A stretch of DNA of 64,000 nt from Serratia nematodiphila DZ0503SBS1 (GTDB taxonomy: Bacteria > Pseudomonadota > Gammaproteobacteria > Enterobacterales > Enterobacteriaceae), in assembly GCF_000738675.1 (NCBI RefSeq), contig NZ_JPUX01000001.1:1922001-1986000 (forward strand), read 5' to 3'. The notes below the pieces were generated by a model. The model did not search any database. It worked only from the letters and a program-made list of their open reading frames with translations, and was not told the DNA's origin. The translations under genes and the position numbers were made by a program. Positions 16,706-25,159 of this stretch are shown here, one piece after another (within the stretch, counting starts at the first letter, position 1; every line of letters starts with the position of its first letter).

Positions 16706-17389
16706 ATGCATTTATGGCGTCAGCAACCGCTGAACATAGCATTAATGGACAGATGTCCATTGACGCTGGAAGGGTTGGCCAGTTTTTTAAAAACGCTGCC
16801 AACCCAGGTAAAAGTCGTCGTAAAGGAAACCAGCGTACGTGCCGTGGTGGATAGCGTGGTCTATCAGCAGGCCGACGTGCTGATTACCGAACTGGACGGT
16901 GACGATGAAACGGTGGCTCAGGGCAGGGAAGCGTTGCTGGCCCTGTGCACGCAACTGCCCGAATTACGGGTGATTGCCTATACCCGTTGCCGTAATGCAG
17001 AAGAGTTAGGGCGATTGTTGCCTCAGCCCAATGTCAGCATCGTCGCCAGAGATGACGCTTTACCGCTGGTGGCGGAGTTTTTTAATCGGGTCTTGCTTGG
17101 GGAGCGAGTGTTGAGCCCACAGATAGGGACTTTTCTGGCACCCTCGGTTAGCGGAGATGAGGTGTTCACCCGAAAGCTGACTCGCTGCGAGACTGATGTG
17201 TTGGCCTTTTTGTTCAACGGCATGAGCCTGCGGCAAATTGCCGAATTGCAACGCCGCAGCATCAAGACGATCAGCGCGCATAAATGTAGCGCCATGCGCA
17301 AACTGCAGGTGAAGAATGACAGCGAACTGTTTTCATTGCACGGCAATATTACGCGACAATTTGGCGGGAAGTGGTCAAAGGGGACTTAA
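16706..17389 (+). CDS. LuxR-type regulator with degenerate receiver (fimbrial cluster, second)
   Basis: 227 residues, same plan as the preceding gene: a receiver-like domain (about 10-125) where the acceptor position again reads Glu (VLITELDGDD), and a C-terminal LuxR helix-turn-helix (RKLTRCETDVLAFLFNGMS, then KTISAHKCSAMRKLQ). It begins behind AGGAGTAGATT at ATG 16706. The pair look like ancient duplicates rather than recent copies. They may form heterodimers or act on different targets. After its stop there are 221 bp with no clear gene before the second recombinase, which is transcribed towards it. Confidence 0.75.
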   Translation: MHLWRQQPLNIALMDRCPLTLEGLASFLKTLPTQVKVVVKETSVRAVVDSVVYQQADVLITELDGDDETVAQGREALLALCTQLPELRVIAYTRCRNAEELGRLLPQPNVSIVARDDALPLVAEFFNRVLLGERVLSPQIGTFLAPSVSGDEVFTRKLTRCETDVLAFLFNGMSLRQIAELQRRSIKTISAHKCSAMRKLQVKNDSELFSLHGNITRQFGGKWSKGT

Positions 17390-17610
17390 TCGTTAATGAC
17401 AGGGTATAAGCAGGTAGCATAGGCGTTGAAAAAACAATCAAACAAGTGTTCCCCTGGGCGGGTGGATGAAAGCAGCTCGGCGTTGGAATAGTGCTGAATT
17501 AGACCGTTGTTGGCGTGCCGGGCTGCATTTTCCCATCCGATATTTTTTACCTTACTCGATGCGCATGTTAAAAGAAGATGAGCGCCTGCACCGTTATTTC
17601 CATCGTAAGA

Positions 17611-18162
17611 TTAAATGCTGATCGTGCGGAATCGCTCTACATTGGTTGCGGTGTAGATCACCGTATTCTGGATATTTTTGTGCCCTAAATAATCCTGAAT
17701 CAAGCGCGTATCGACCCCGTTATCTGCAAGCGCGTAACCGCAGGAGTGTCGCAGCATGTGAGGATGAACCTGAACGCTAATACCGGCCATTTCACCGTAC
17801 ATTCTCATTAGGCGATACAGTTGCTGACGTGAAATTTGCCCGCCGTGGCGCGACAGAAATAACCATGGGGAATTGGCGTCAGGATAGTTCGCCCGCTGGG
17901 CCAGCCAGTTTAACAGCGCCTGTCGTTCTCGCGGCTGAATGGGGTGCTGAACGGAAAAACCATTCTTTAGCCGAGATATATGGATCCGATGGGAGGCAAG
18001 ATCAATATCTTGCAGGCGTAATGATCGCAGTTCGCTCACCCGCAAGCCGTGAATGAAGCACATTAATAGTAAACAACGATCTCGAATGCTATTTTTACCC
18101 TCATGCACGGCGGCAATCAGTTGTTCAATTTCAATCTGGCTAAGGAATTTCCTTTTTTTCAT
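17611..18162 (-). CDS. FimB/FimE-type tyrosine recombinase (second copy)
   Basis: 183 residues with a complete catalytic set: Arg in HGLRVSEL, Lys in SRLKNGFS, HPHMLRHSCG, YLGHKNIQN and Tyr in VIYTATN. It closely resembles the first recombinase at 9274-9822, above all in the C-terminal third, but differs enough to be an old duplicate. It starts at ATG 18162 behind AGGAAAGG. It lies about 7.5 kb from the switch and is transcribed in the opposite direction, so unlike fimB and fimE it brackets the operon rather than sitting beside the switch. In E. coli two such enzymes have different flipping biases; a similar split is plausible here. Confidence 0.9.
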   Translation of the reverse strand: MKKRKFLSQIEIEQLIAAVHEGKNSIRDRCLLLMCFIHGLRVSELRSLRLQDIDLASHRIHISRLKNGFSVQHPIQPRERQALLNWLAQRANYPDANSPWLFLSRHGGQISRQQLYRLMRMYGEMAGISVQVHPHMLRHSCGYALADNGVDTRLIQDYLGHKNIQNTVIYTATNVERFRTISI

Positions 18163-18525
18163 TTTCCTTTCCTGCGTATCTGGTACTGGCGATTTCCATC
18201 ATGAAGTTTTATTAAAGCATTGGAACATAATAGGCAGCAAAGGAAATAAATGATTTTATTTTTGAATTCATGGGTTTATTTTATCTTTTTGTTTTTTTTA
18301 TTTTTTTAGTGAATGAATTTTGATTTTATAGATCTATTTTCTTTAGCAGCTTATTTAATTGGCGAATATATAGCGTCCAGAGCGAACGATGCTGCGAATT
18401 GGCCGCCGTCAGGCGGCAACGCCTCTCCCCGACCAGTGCTCAATAAACTGTGATGAGAATTCGTCTTGATCTCATTCTCGCGCCGCTTACAATGCCTGCC
18501 AGATCGCGACTTCAGAGGTTTTTTC
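18163..18525. other. AT-rich intergenic region between recombinase and yojI
   Basis: The stretch around 18240-18360 is strongly A/T-rich with long T runs, a likely target for nucleoid proteins such as H-NS (inference). A GC hairpin GCCGCC/GGCGGC (18402-18417) lies 3' of it without a T tail. No second set of switch repeats was found here. A candidate yojI promoter lies at its right end. Confidence 0.5.
18466..18493 (+). promoter_or_regulatory. Candidate yojI promoter
   Basis: -35 TTGATC (18466-18471), 16-bp spacer, -10 TACAAT (18488-18493). The start point would be near 18500, giving a short leader before the yojI ATG at 18526. Confidence 0.5.
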
Positions 18526-20178
18526 ATGGAACTGCTACGGGTGGTTTATCACCAGTATCGTTGGCCATTTCTGGCGGTTATGGCATTGACCATGACCAGC
18601 GCCGGCTTGGGTATCGGTATCATTGCGTTTATCAATCAATACCTGATGGACGCCGGCGGCGATGCATTGGCTGTGCTGCCGATGTTTCTCACTCTGCTGG
18701 CATTGCTGATGGCGGTCACGCTGGGATCGCAATTGGCGCTGACGACATTGGGCCATTACTTCGTCTACCGCCTGCGCGGGCAGTTAGTGAAGCGCATCCT
18801 GGATACCGATATTGAACGCCTTGAACAGTTAGGCAGCGCCTCATTGTTGGCCAGTCTCTCCAGCGATGTCCGCAATATCACCGTCGCCTTCGTGCGCTTG
18901 CCCGAACTGGTGCAAGGGGTGATTTTAACACTGGGGTCGGCGGCCTATCTGGGGTGGCTATCACCGAAAATGCTGGCGGTGACGGCGGTTTGGGTCGCCG
19001 TCACCGTGGTGGGCAGCGGTTGCCTGGTCTCGCGGGTTTATCGCCATATGGCCAGTTTGCGCGAGTCGGAAGAGCGCCTCTATCATCATTACGAATCGGT
19101 GATTGACGGTCGCAAGGAACTGACGTTAAACCGCAAGCGAGCGCAGGCGCTGTACGAACAGACCTATCAACCCGATGCGCAAGCTTACCGCCACCATATC
19201 ATTCGCGCCGATACCTTCCATCTGAGTGCGCTCAACTGGTCAAATATCATGATGTTGGGGGCGATCGGACTGGTGTTCTTTATGGCTAACAGCCTGGGAT
19301 GGGCGAACTCGGCGGTGGCCGCCACGTATTCCCTGACGCTGCTGTTCTTGCGCACGCCATTACTGCAGGCGGTCGGGGCGTTTCCGACGCTGGTCAGCGC
19401 CGAAGTCGCTTTCAACAAGCTGAAGACGCTGCGCCTGGCCGAGTACCAACCGGCGTTCCCTGCCGCCGCCGGCCGTTCCTGGCAGACGCTGGAGCTGCGC
19501 GACGTGGTTTTTCACTATGCCGATACGGAGCAACAACCCGGTTTTGCCGTCGGGCCGCTTAATCTGACGCTGCGGCGTGGCGAGCTGATCTTTTTGATTG
19601 GCGGCAACGGCAGCGGCAAGTCAACGCTGGCGATGCTGTTGACCGGGTTGTACCGGCCGGTAAGCGGGCACATCGTTCTGGATGGCGTCGCGCAGACCGC
19701 GGCGGATATGCCGGACTATCGTCGGCTGTTTTCGGCGATTTTCACCGATTTTCATCAGTTCGATCGTTTGCAAGGGCCGGAAGGCGGCGAACCCGATGCG
19801 GAACTGGTCGCCGGCTGGCTCGAGCGGTTGAATATGAAAAGCAAGCTGCAGTTCGACGGCGCCAGGGTGACCAACCCGCAACTGTCGCAGGGGCAGCGCA
19901 AGCGTCTGGCTTTGCTGCTGGCCGTGGCGGAACAGCGCGATATCTTGCTGTTGGATGAATGGGCCGCGGATCAGGATCCGCAATTCCGGCGCATTTTCTA
20001 TCGCGAGCTGTTGCCAGAACTGCGCGCGCTGGGCAAAACGGTGTTTGCCATCAGCCATGACGATCACTATTTCGAACATGCCGATCGGCTGCTTGAGATG
20101 CGCTCGGGTCATTTACGTGAGCTGACCGGCAGCGAGCGTGAACACGCCAGCCGGGATTCCGTCAGCAGAATCGGTTAA
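18526..20178 (+). CDS. yojI: YojI-type ABC exporter of cyclic/modified peptides
   Basis: 550 residues, matching remembered E. coli YojI over its length (for example MELL.V...YRWPF at the start, [40 protein letters not shown]). An N-terminal six-helix membrane domain is followed by an ABC ATPase with Walker [11 protein letters not shown], signature [13 protein letters not shown] and Walker [13 protein letters not shown]. Family role: inner-membrane exporter, able to expel microcin J25 with TolC in E. coli; relatives export siderophores and lipopeptides. The ATG at 18526 is chosen because it follows AGAGG and matches the E. coli N-terminus. A GC-rich hairpin follows the gene. Confidence 0.93.
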   Translation: MELLRVVYHQYRWPFLAVMALTMTSAGLGIGIIAFINQYLMDAGGDALAVLPMFLTLLALLMAVTLGSQLALTTLGHYFVYRLRGQLVKRILDTDIERLEQLGSASLLASLSSDVRNITVAFVRLPELVQGVILTLGSAAYLGWLSPKMLAVTAVWVAVTVVGSGCLVSRVYRHMASLRESEERLYHHYESVIDGRKELTLNRKRAQALYEQTYQPDAQAYRHHIIRADTFHLSALNWSNIMMLGAIGLVFFMANSLGWANSAVAATYSLTLLFLRTPLLQAVGAFPTLVSAEVAFNKLKTLRLAEYQPAFPAAAGRSWQTLELRDVVFHYADTEQQPGFAVGPLNLTLRRGELIFLIGGNGSGKSTLAMLLTGLYRPVSGHIVLDGVAQTAADMPDYRRLFSAIFTDFHQFDRLQGPEGGEPDAELVAGWLERLNMKSKLQFDGARVTNPQLSQGQRKRLALLLAVAEQRDILLLDEWAADQDPQFRRIFYRELLPELRALGKTVFAISHDDHYFEHADRLLEMRSGHLRELTGSEREHASRDSVSRIG

Positions 20179-20184
20179 CTCACG

Positions 20185-20213
20185 CCGGCCCGAGCGAGAC
20201 CAAAGCGGGCCGG
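20185..20213 (+). terminator. Hairpin after yojI
   Basis: 8-bp stem CCGGCCCG (20185-20192) / CGGGCCGG (20206-20213) with a 13-nt loop, 7 bp after the yojI stop, followed by a pyrimidine-rich but not T-rich tail. Probable terminator, weak. Confidence 0.45.
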
Positions 20214-20566
20214 TGCTTCTCTCCGTATGATCCCAGTGCGTCGCTTCATTTTATCCCCCGCCTTCAGCGCTGTCTGTTGCCGATTTGGCTTATGACCAGT
20301 CAAGTAATTGATGGTTGAATTATTTACCAGTGGTTTAATTTTGACCTTTCAAGGTATGGCACACTGCACGTTCGTTCGCCTATCAATTCAAGTTATCGCC
20401 TGCCGATAACAGTGATATCCACGGTGCCGTTCTTACTGAGGCGGTGATGCAGGTCTATGGCTAGCAGCTGTTTTTTAAATTTCCATAGGAAAAAACGACC
20501 TTATCGATCGTTAAAACAGATCAATAATTGTTGTTTGAATGGTTTAATCTATTGGTTGGGGGCGCT
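20214..20566. other. Intergenic region before ymiA
   Basis: About 350 bp. I see no gene, no convincing promoter and no repeat here. The part after 20460 is A/T-rich and probably carries the ymiA promoter. Confidence 0.4.
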
Positions 20567-20569
20567 GTG

Positions 20570-20680
20570 GTGAGCAAGGATGGATCGGATATCAAACGTA
20601 GAGCATGGCTGTGTGTGTTTATCGGTAGCGGGCTGTTCTGGCTGTTAACCGCCGCCGTGATTTACTGGTTACTGAGTTAG
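20570..20680 (+). CDS. ymiA: YmiA-family small membrane protein
   Basis: 36-residue protein starting at GTG 20570 (or GTG 20567) behind GGGGGCG. A charged N-terminus (SKDGSDIKRRAW) leads into one membrane helix (LCVFIGSGLFWLLTAAVIYWLL). The pattern 'KR.AWL.VF.GS.LFW' matches remembered E. coli YmiA. Function unknown in the family. It is followed after 23 bp by yciX, the same pairing as in E. coli, where the pair lies elsewhere, near acnA. Confidence 0.75.
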   Translation: MSKDGSDIKRRAWLCVFIGSGLFWLLTAAVIYWLLS

Positions 20681-20703
20681 CAGGTTAAGCAGGAAGGCGA
20701 TTC

Positions 20704-20871
20704 GTGAACAAAAAGCAGGCTAAAAACCGTGAGGGCGCTGAGCGTCGCGCACAGTCCAAAATTCCGCCGTCATGGGTGCTGAGCGATGAGCAGCGCGCCT
20801 TTATTGATGATTTATGGCAGGACACCGACTCTGAGCCCGTGCGGCCCCCATTGCGCCGCAGCGTTAGCTGA
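20704..20871 (+). CDS. yciX: YciX-like small protein
   Basis: 55 residues from GTG 20704 behind CAGGAAGGCG. Basic N-terminal half (NKKQAKNREGAERRAQ), then SWVLSDEQRAFIDDLWQ. The assignment rests on length (55 in E. coli) and on pairing with ymiA rather than on a remembered full sequence. Its last 8 bp overlap tail-to-tail with the stop of the NimT-like gene on the other strand. Function unknown. Confidence 0.65.
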   Translation: MNKKQAKNREGAERRAQSKIPPSWVLSDEQRAFIDDLWQDTDSEPVRPPLRRSVS

Positions 20872-22084
20872 TCACGCGGCTGCGGCCGGCCAGCGCGCCG
20901 AACAGCATTTGCAAGACGGTCAGGCCCAGCAGGGCGATCAACGGCAAGCGCCAGCCTTCCGTCAGATCGTGCAGCAGGCCGAATAGGGTGGGCCCCAGCG
21001 CCGCCAACAGATAACCGACGGATTGCGCCATACCCGACAACAGCGTCGCCTGATGATGATGCTGACTGCGCAATCCAAAGAACGACAGCGCCAGCACCAG
21101 CGAGCTCCCCGCCCCCAACCCGGCAAACGTCAGCCACACCAGTGAACTGGCGGGTTGCACCAATAATCCCCCGACGCCGATGAAGATCAGCAGAGAGCTG
21201 CCCAACGCTATCGCCCGCTGATCGCGCGCCCGCGGCAAAATCACCACCATGACAAAGTTGGCGACGATCGCCACCACCTGGTAAACGAACAGTTCGAAAC
21301 CCGCCTGCTGAGCGGAGGTGCCGTGGCTGGCGGCAAAAGCGCTGAACCAGCCGATGATGGTGTAGAAGGCGATCGATTGCAGCCCCATGAACATCGCCAC
21401 TTGCCAACCCAGTGCGCTGCCCCAGGGAGAGCGATAGCGTTGCGGCTCCGTCGGCTGCGGTTCTTTAGCGGCGGGTGTGGCGGAGCGCCGCAGCTGCGGC
21501 AACCACACCAGCAGCGCCAACAGCGCAGGCAAGCCCCAGCATAACAAGGAGAACCGCCAGCCAAGGTCGGCCAGCGAAGCCAGTGGCACGGCCAAACCGG
21601 AAGCGATGGCGGCAACCAGCGACATCACCGCCGCATAGGCGGCGATCATCGCGGCGGCGCGATGTGGGAAATCTCTTTTCACCAGCGTCGGCAGCACCAC
21701 GTTGGCGAAGGCGATGGCGGCGCCGATCAGGATGCTGCCCGGCCATAGCATGGCGTCTTGCGGCAGGGAGCGCAGGGCGATGCCGCAGATCAGCAGCGCG
21801 AGGGCGAGGCCCAGGGTACGCTCGATACCGATGCGTTTCGCCAGCGCCGGGGTCAATGGCGAGAGGATGGCGAACAGGATCAGTGGCAGCGAATTGATCA
21901 GGCCGGCGGCGGTGGCGGACAACGCCAGCTGTTGCTGGATCTGCTCCAGCAGCGGGCCGACGCTGGTCAGGGCGGCGCGCAAATTGGCCGCGATCAGCAT
22001 AATGCCGACGATCAGCAGAATAGGGCGGTGTAACCGGCGACGCGGGGTCACGGTGGACGCTGGGGGTGAAGCGGGTTGCGGCAT
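20864..22084 (-). CDS. nimT: NimT/CynX-family MFS exporter
   Basis: 406-residue, twelve-helix major facilitator of the CynX/NimT (YeaN) group. Hallmarks are an N-terminal helix with ANLRAALTSVGPLLEQI, LINSLPLILFAILSPLTP, and GMAQSVGYLLAALGPTLFGLLHD near the end. E. coli NimT exports 2-nitroimidazole; other members move cyanate or small anions. The start at 22084 is preferred because GAGGA stands 5-6 bp upstream; ATG 22105 would add 7 residues. The gene faces yciX convergently with an 8-bp overlap and is divergent from agaR across a 502-bp gap. Symbol by family resemblance. Confidence 0.75.
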   Translation of the reverse strand: MPQPASPPASTVTPRRRLHRPILLIVGIMLIAANLRAALTSVGPLLEQIQQQLALSATAAGLINSLPLILFAILSPLTPALAKRIGIERTLGLALALLICGIALRSLPQDAMLWPGSILIGAAIAFANVVLPTLVKRDFPHRAAAMIAAYAAVMSLVAAIASGLAVPLASLADLGWRFSLLCWGLPALLALLVWLPQLRRSATPAAKEPQPTEPQRYRSPWGSALGWQVAMFMGLQSIAFYTIIGWFSAFAASHGTSAQQAGFELFVYQVVAIVANFVMVVILPRARDQRAIALGSSLLIFIGVGGLLVQPASSLVWLTFAGLGAGSSLVLALSFFGLRSQHHHQATLLSGMAQSVGYLLAALGPTLFGLLHDLTEGWRLPLIALLGLTVLQMLFGALAGRSRVIS

Positions 22085-22276
22085 GGGTTCCTCGCACCAG
22101 GGCATGCAGTCAATCAGTGCTGCATGGCGTGATGCGTTGATTGACGTTAACGCTTACGTACCGAAAATCGACGGTATCCGTTCGCCAGTGTAGGGAAGAT
22201 GTCTCGTGCTGACAAGGGTACGGCCCGGCGGGATGGTGGCGGTTAATCCCCGTCGGCCGACGGATAATTGCCATTA

Positions 22277-22292
22277 TGTGATCCTGGTCACT
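22277..22292. promoter_or_regulatory. Candidate CRP-cAMP site in the nimT-agaR gap
   Basis: TGTGATCCTGGTCACT matches the CRP consensus TGTGA-N6-TCACA at 9 of 10 defined positions. It lies 310 bp before agaR and 193 bp before nimT. Catabolite control of the sugar PTS operon is the natural reading, though the distance is large for direct activation of agaR. Confidence 0.5.
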
Positions 22293-22332
22293 GAGTGAAC
22301 TAAAAGTCATGGCGCGGGGCGCACCATGCGCC

Positions 22333-22513
22333 GCTTTCGCTTTCCGTGCAGCCCACGCCTCAGCGCTCCGGGGGTATCGCCCGTCATGGCATTTCACTTT
22401 TCCCCCCTTCCGCTTTTAGGCTTTTCGATCCGTTTCGATTCGAAAGGTTTTTTGGCGGTTTTTTTGCTAAAACGGGGCTGTAAGCCCGATCACAATTTCA
22501 TTGCTTTCGCTTT
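22333..22513 (+). promoter_or_regulatory. Candidate AgaR operator region
   Basis: The 11-mer GCTTTCGCTTT occurs at 22333-22343 and again at 22503-22513, with a related CGCTTTTAGGCTTTTCG at 22411-22427 and a 13-bp palindrome TTTCGATTCGAAA at 22433-22445. E. coli AgaR sites are C/T-rich with repeated TTTC blocks (remembered consensus), so these are plausible operators for autoregulation of agaR and the PTS genes. Confidence 0.45.
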
Positions 22514-22586
22514 GCTGTAATGCCAGCGCAGTAGAGCGAAAGCCATCTTCTCCCCGGCGATGCCGGAAACCTGAGGACCGCAGCTC

Positions 22587-23360
22587 ATGCCAGTGAATAC
22601 CGCAAAGCGACGTGAACACATTATCGATCTGTTATGCGAGCACGGCAGCGTGCGCGTGGAGCAGCTCAGCAAACAGTTTGCGGTATCTACGGTGACGATC
22701 CGCAACGATCTGCGCTTTCTGGAACGAAAAGGGTGTGCGCTGCGCGCTTACGGCGGCGCGATGCTCAATCAGCAATTCGCTTTCGATCGGCCGCTGCGGG
22801 ACAAAGGGCGGTTGAATCGCGACGTCAAAACGCTGATCGCCAACGCGGCGGCCGGCTATGTGCGCGACGGCGATGCGCTGATCCTCGATTCCGGTTCAAC
22901 CACCGCGCAGATCGTGCCGTTCCTGAAGGGGCGGCGCGATCTGGTGGTGATGACCAATGCGCTGAACATTGCCTACGAGCTTTCGGGAAACGACGGGGTG
23001 GAAGTCATGGTGCTGGGGGGCAGCGTGCGCCGCAACTCTTACTCGCTCTACGGTCCGGCTGCCGAGCAGCAATTGCGTCAGTACCGCTTCGACAAACTGT
23101 TTTTGGGCGTCGACGGGTTCGATCTGAGCGCCGGCATCACCACGCCTCACCCCGGTGAAGCGCACCTCAATCGCGTGATGTGCGAGGTGGCGCGCGAGAT
23201 TATCGCGGTGGCGGATGCCAGCAAATTCGGTCGCAAAAGCTTTTGCATGATTCGCGAAGCCGGACAAATCCATCGGCTGATCACCGACAGCCGTCTTCCG
23301 GACGATTACGAGCGGGCGTTAACCGAGCTGGGCGTTGAGGTCATCATCGCCGATCGGTAG
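22587..23360 (+). CDS. agaR: DeoR-family repressor of the aga operon
   Basis: 257 residues. An N-terminal DeoR helix-turn-helix (RREHIIDLLCEHGSVRVEQLSKQFAVS, then VTIRNDLRFLERKG) is followed by a sugar-phosphate-binding DeoRC domain (DSGSTTAQIVPFL, FLGVDGFD, GITTPHPGEAHLNRVM, VADASKFGRKSF). This is the AgaR pattern, a repressor relieved by an amino-sugar phosphate. It starts at ATG 22587 and stops 23 bp before agaZ, as the first gene of the operon. Repeated CTTTC-type boxes upstream are candidate operators. Confidence 0.88.
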   Translation: MPVNTAKRREHIIDLLCEHGSVRVEQLSKQFAVSTVTIRNDLRFLERKGCALRAYGGAMLNQQFAFDRPLRDKGRLNRDVKTLIANAAAGYVRDGDALILDSGSTTAQIVPFLKGRRDLVVMTNALNIAYELSGNDGVEVMVLGGSVRRNSYSLYGPAAEQQLRQYRFDKLFLGVDGFDLSAGITTPHPGEAHLNRVMCEVAREIIAVADASKFGRKSFCMIREAGQIHRLITDSRLPDDYERALTELGVEVIIADR

Positions 23361-23383
23361 CACGGCGCCTGCATGGGGGCTTC

Positions 23384-24667
23384 ATGCAGCAGTTGTTACA
23401 GCTTATCGAGCAGCACAAGGCCGGTATGCCGGTCGGGATCTTTTCCGTCTGTTCCGCCCATCCCTGGGTTCTGAAGGCCGCGCTGCGGCAGGCCAAAGCG
23501 CGTGGCACGCCGGTGTTGGTGGAGGCGACGTCCAATCAGGTCAATCAGTTCGGCGGCTATACCGGCCAAACGGCGACCCAGTTCCGCGATGCGCTGTGGC
23601 GTCTGGCGGATGAGGTGGGCCTGGCGCGCGAGCGCGTGTGGCTGGGCGGCGATCATCTGGGGCCCAACGCTTGGCAAGATCGCCCGGCTCAGGAAGCGAT
23701 GGCGCTGGCGGAAACCTTGATAGACGATTACATTCGCGCCGGATTTCGCAAAATTCACCTCGATTGTTCCATGTCGTGCGCCGATGATCCCTCGCCTCTG
23801 GGGGATGCCACGGTTGCCGAGCGGGCGGCGCGTTTGTGCGCGGTAGCGGAACGCGCCTGGGCGCAGAGCGGCGGTGAAGCGCCGGTCTATGTGATCGGCA
23901 CCGAAGTGCCGGTGCCGGGCGGCGCGCAGGAGGCGCTGGCGGGTCTGCAGGTCACCACGCCGCAGGCGGTGGCGCAAACACTGGAAACACACCGTATCGC
24001 CTGGCAAAAGGCCGAGCTGAACGATGCCTGGCAGCGAACTATCGCGCTGGTGGTGCAGCCGGGCGTCGAGTTCGATCACCACAGCGTTGAGCACTACCAG
24101 CCACAGCGCGCCGACGCACTGAGCCATTTCATTGAACGGCAGCCGGGCATGATCTATGAAGCGCACTCCACGGACTATCAGCCGCCGCAGGCCTACCGCC
24201 AACTGGTGCGCGATCATTTCGCCATCCTGAAGGTGGGGCCGGCGCTGACCTTTGCGCTGCGCGAAGCGCTGTTCGCCCTCGATCGCATCGAACGTGAATG
24301 GCTGGGGGAACGCCAGTCGGCGCAGCTGTGCGCCACGCTGGAGCAGGTGATGCGCGAGCAGCCGCAGCAGTGGAGCCGCTATTACCACGGCACGCCGCAC
24401 CAACAGTACCTCGATCGCCACTACAGCCTGAGCGATCGGGTGCGTTACTACTGGCCGCAGCCGCAGGTGCAGCAGGCGGTCGACGGTTTGCTGGACAACC
24501 TGCGCCGCAGCCCGGCGCCGCTGGCGCTGCTCAGCCAGTATCTGCCGGAGCAGGCGCGGGCGCTGAACGCCGGTGAATTGAGCGCCGATCCGCAGGAGTG
24601 GGTGCTGCACAAAGTGACGCAGGTGCTCGATGATTACCACGCCGCCTGTTACCCGGAGGGCCGCTGA
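23384..24667 (+). CDS. agaZ: Tagatose-bisphosphate aldolase accessory subunit (AgaZ/KbaZ/GatZ)
   Basis: 427 residues, the full length of the GatZ/KbaZ/AgaZ family, with characteristic stretches GIFSVCSAHPWVLKAAL, FGGYTGQTATQFRD, WLGGDHLGPNAWQ, KIHLDCSMSCADDP and VYVIGTEVPVPGGA. In E. coli this subunit stabilises and activates the catalytic aldolase subunit (AgaY/KbaY or GatY), which cleaves tagatose-1,6-bisphosphate to DHAP and glyceraldehyde-3-phosphate. No catalytic subunit gene is present in the window, so the partner must be encoded elsewhere or this protein acts otherwise. It is co-transcribed with agaR and the PTS genes. Confidence 0.9.
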   Translation: MQQLLQLIEQHKAGMPVGIFSVCSAHPWVLKAALRQAKARGTPVLVEATSNQVNQFGGYTGQTATQFRDALWRLADEVGLARERVWLGGDHLGPNAWQDRPAQEAMALAETLIDDYIRAGFRKIHLDCSMSCADDPSPLGDATVAERAARLCAVAERAWAQSGGEAPVYVIGTEVPVPGGAQEALAGLQVTTPQAVAQTLETHRIAWQKAELNDAWQRTIALVVQPGVEFDHHSVEHYQPQRADALSHFIERQPGMIYEAHSTDYQPPQAYRQLVRDHFAILKVGPALTFALREALFALDRIEREWLGERQSAQLCATLEQVMREQPQQWSRYYHGTPHQQYLDRHYSLSDRVRYYWPQPQVQQAVDGLLDNLRRSPAPLALLSQYLPEQARALNAGELSADPQEWVLHKVTQVLDDYHAACYPEGR

Positions 24668-24668
24668 T

Positions 24669-25145
24669 ATGCCGAACATTTTAATGACCCGCATCGACAA
24701 TCGCCTGGTGCACGGCCAGGTAGGCGTGACCTGGACCAATACCCTCGGCGCCAACCTGGTGGTGGTGGCCAACGACGAGGCCGCCGCCGATCCGGTGCAG
24801 CAGAACCTGATGGACATGGTGGTGGCGGAAGGGGTGCAGACCCGTTATTTCACGCTGCAGAAAACCATTGACGTGATCCACAAGGCGGCGGATCGGCAGA
24901 AGATCTTTCTGGTGTGCAAAACGCCGCAGGATGTGTTGACGCTGGTGCGCGGCGGGGTGCCGATCCGTTTCGTCAACGTCGGCAATATGCACTTCGCCGA
25001 GGGGAAGCGGCAGGTGCACAAAACGGTGTCGCTGGACGACGGCGACGTGGCCGCGTTCCGCGCGCTGGCTGAACTGGGCGTGGAGTGCGAAGTGCGTCGG
25101 GTGCCTGATGAAGCGGGCGAGGCGATCGGCAAACTGCTCTTTTGA
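24669..25145 (+). CDS. agaV: Amino-sugar PTS component IIB
   Basis: 158 residues, mannose-family IIB. The phospho-acceptor His15 is in RIDNRLVHGQVGV, and PIRFVNVGNMHF and the acidic C-terminal half are as expected. It transfers phosphate from IIA to the incoming sugar. The ATG at 24669 starts 1 bp after the agaZ stop, with GGAGGG about 8 bp before it. Family knowledge places it with N-acetylgalactosamine (agaV) or galactosamine (agaB) systems; agaV is favoured by gene order (Z-V-W-E-F). Confidence 0.85.
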   Translation: MPNILMTRIDNRLVHGQVGVTWTNTLGANLVVVANDEAAADPVQQNLMDMVVAEGVQTRYFTLQKTIDVIHKAADRQKIFLVCKTPQDVLTLVRGGVPIRFVNVGNMHFAEGKRQVHKTVSLDDGDVAAFRALAELGVECEVRRVPDEAGEAIGKLLF

Positions 25146-25159
25146 GCCAGGGGGAAAGC

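Noticed and set aside
17390..17610. Possible extra gene or second switch between the last LuxR regulator and the second recombinase
   Set aside because: No frame with a start, ribosome site and sensible composition, and no copy of the 11-bp switch core was found.
18402..18417. GCCGCC/GGCGGC hairpin as a terminator
   Set aside because: No T tail and no gene ending nearby; reported only within the intergenic description.
18444..18485. Fur-box-like sequence before yojI
   Set aside because: GAGAAT and ATTCTC hexamers are present but the best 15-mer matches only about 9 positions of the Fur core; too weak to call.
22319..22520. Possible small ORF (64 codons) starting at 22326 in the nimT-agaR gap
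   Set aside because: No ribosome site or family resemblance; the region is better explained as regulatory DNA with repeated boxes.
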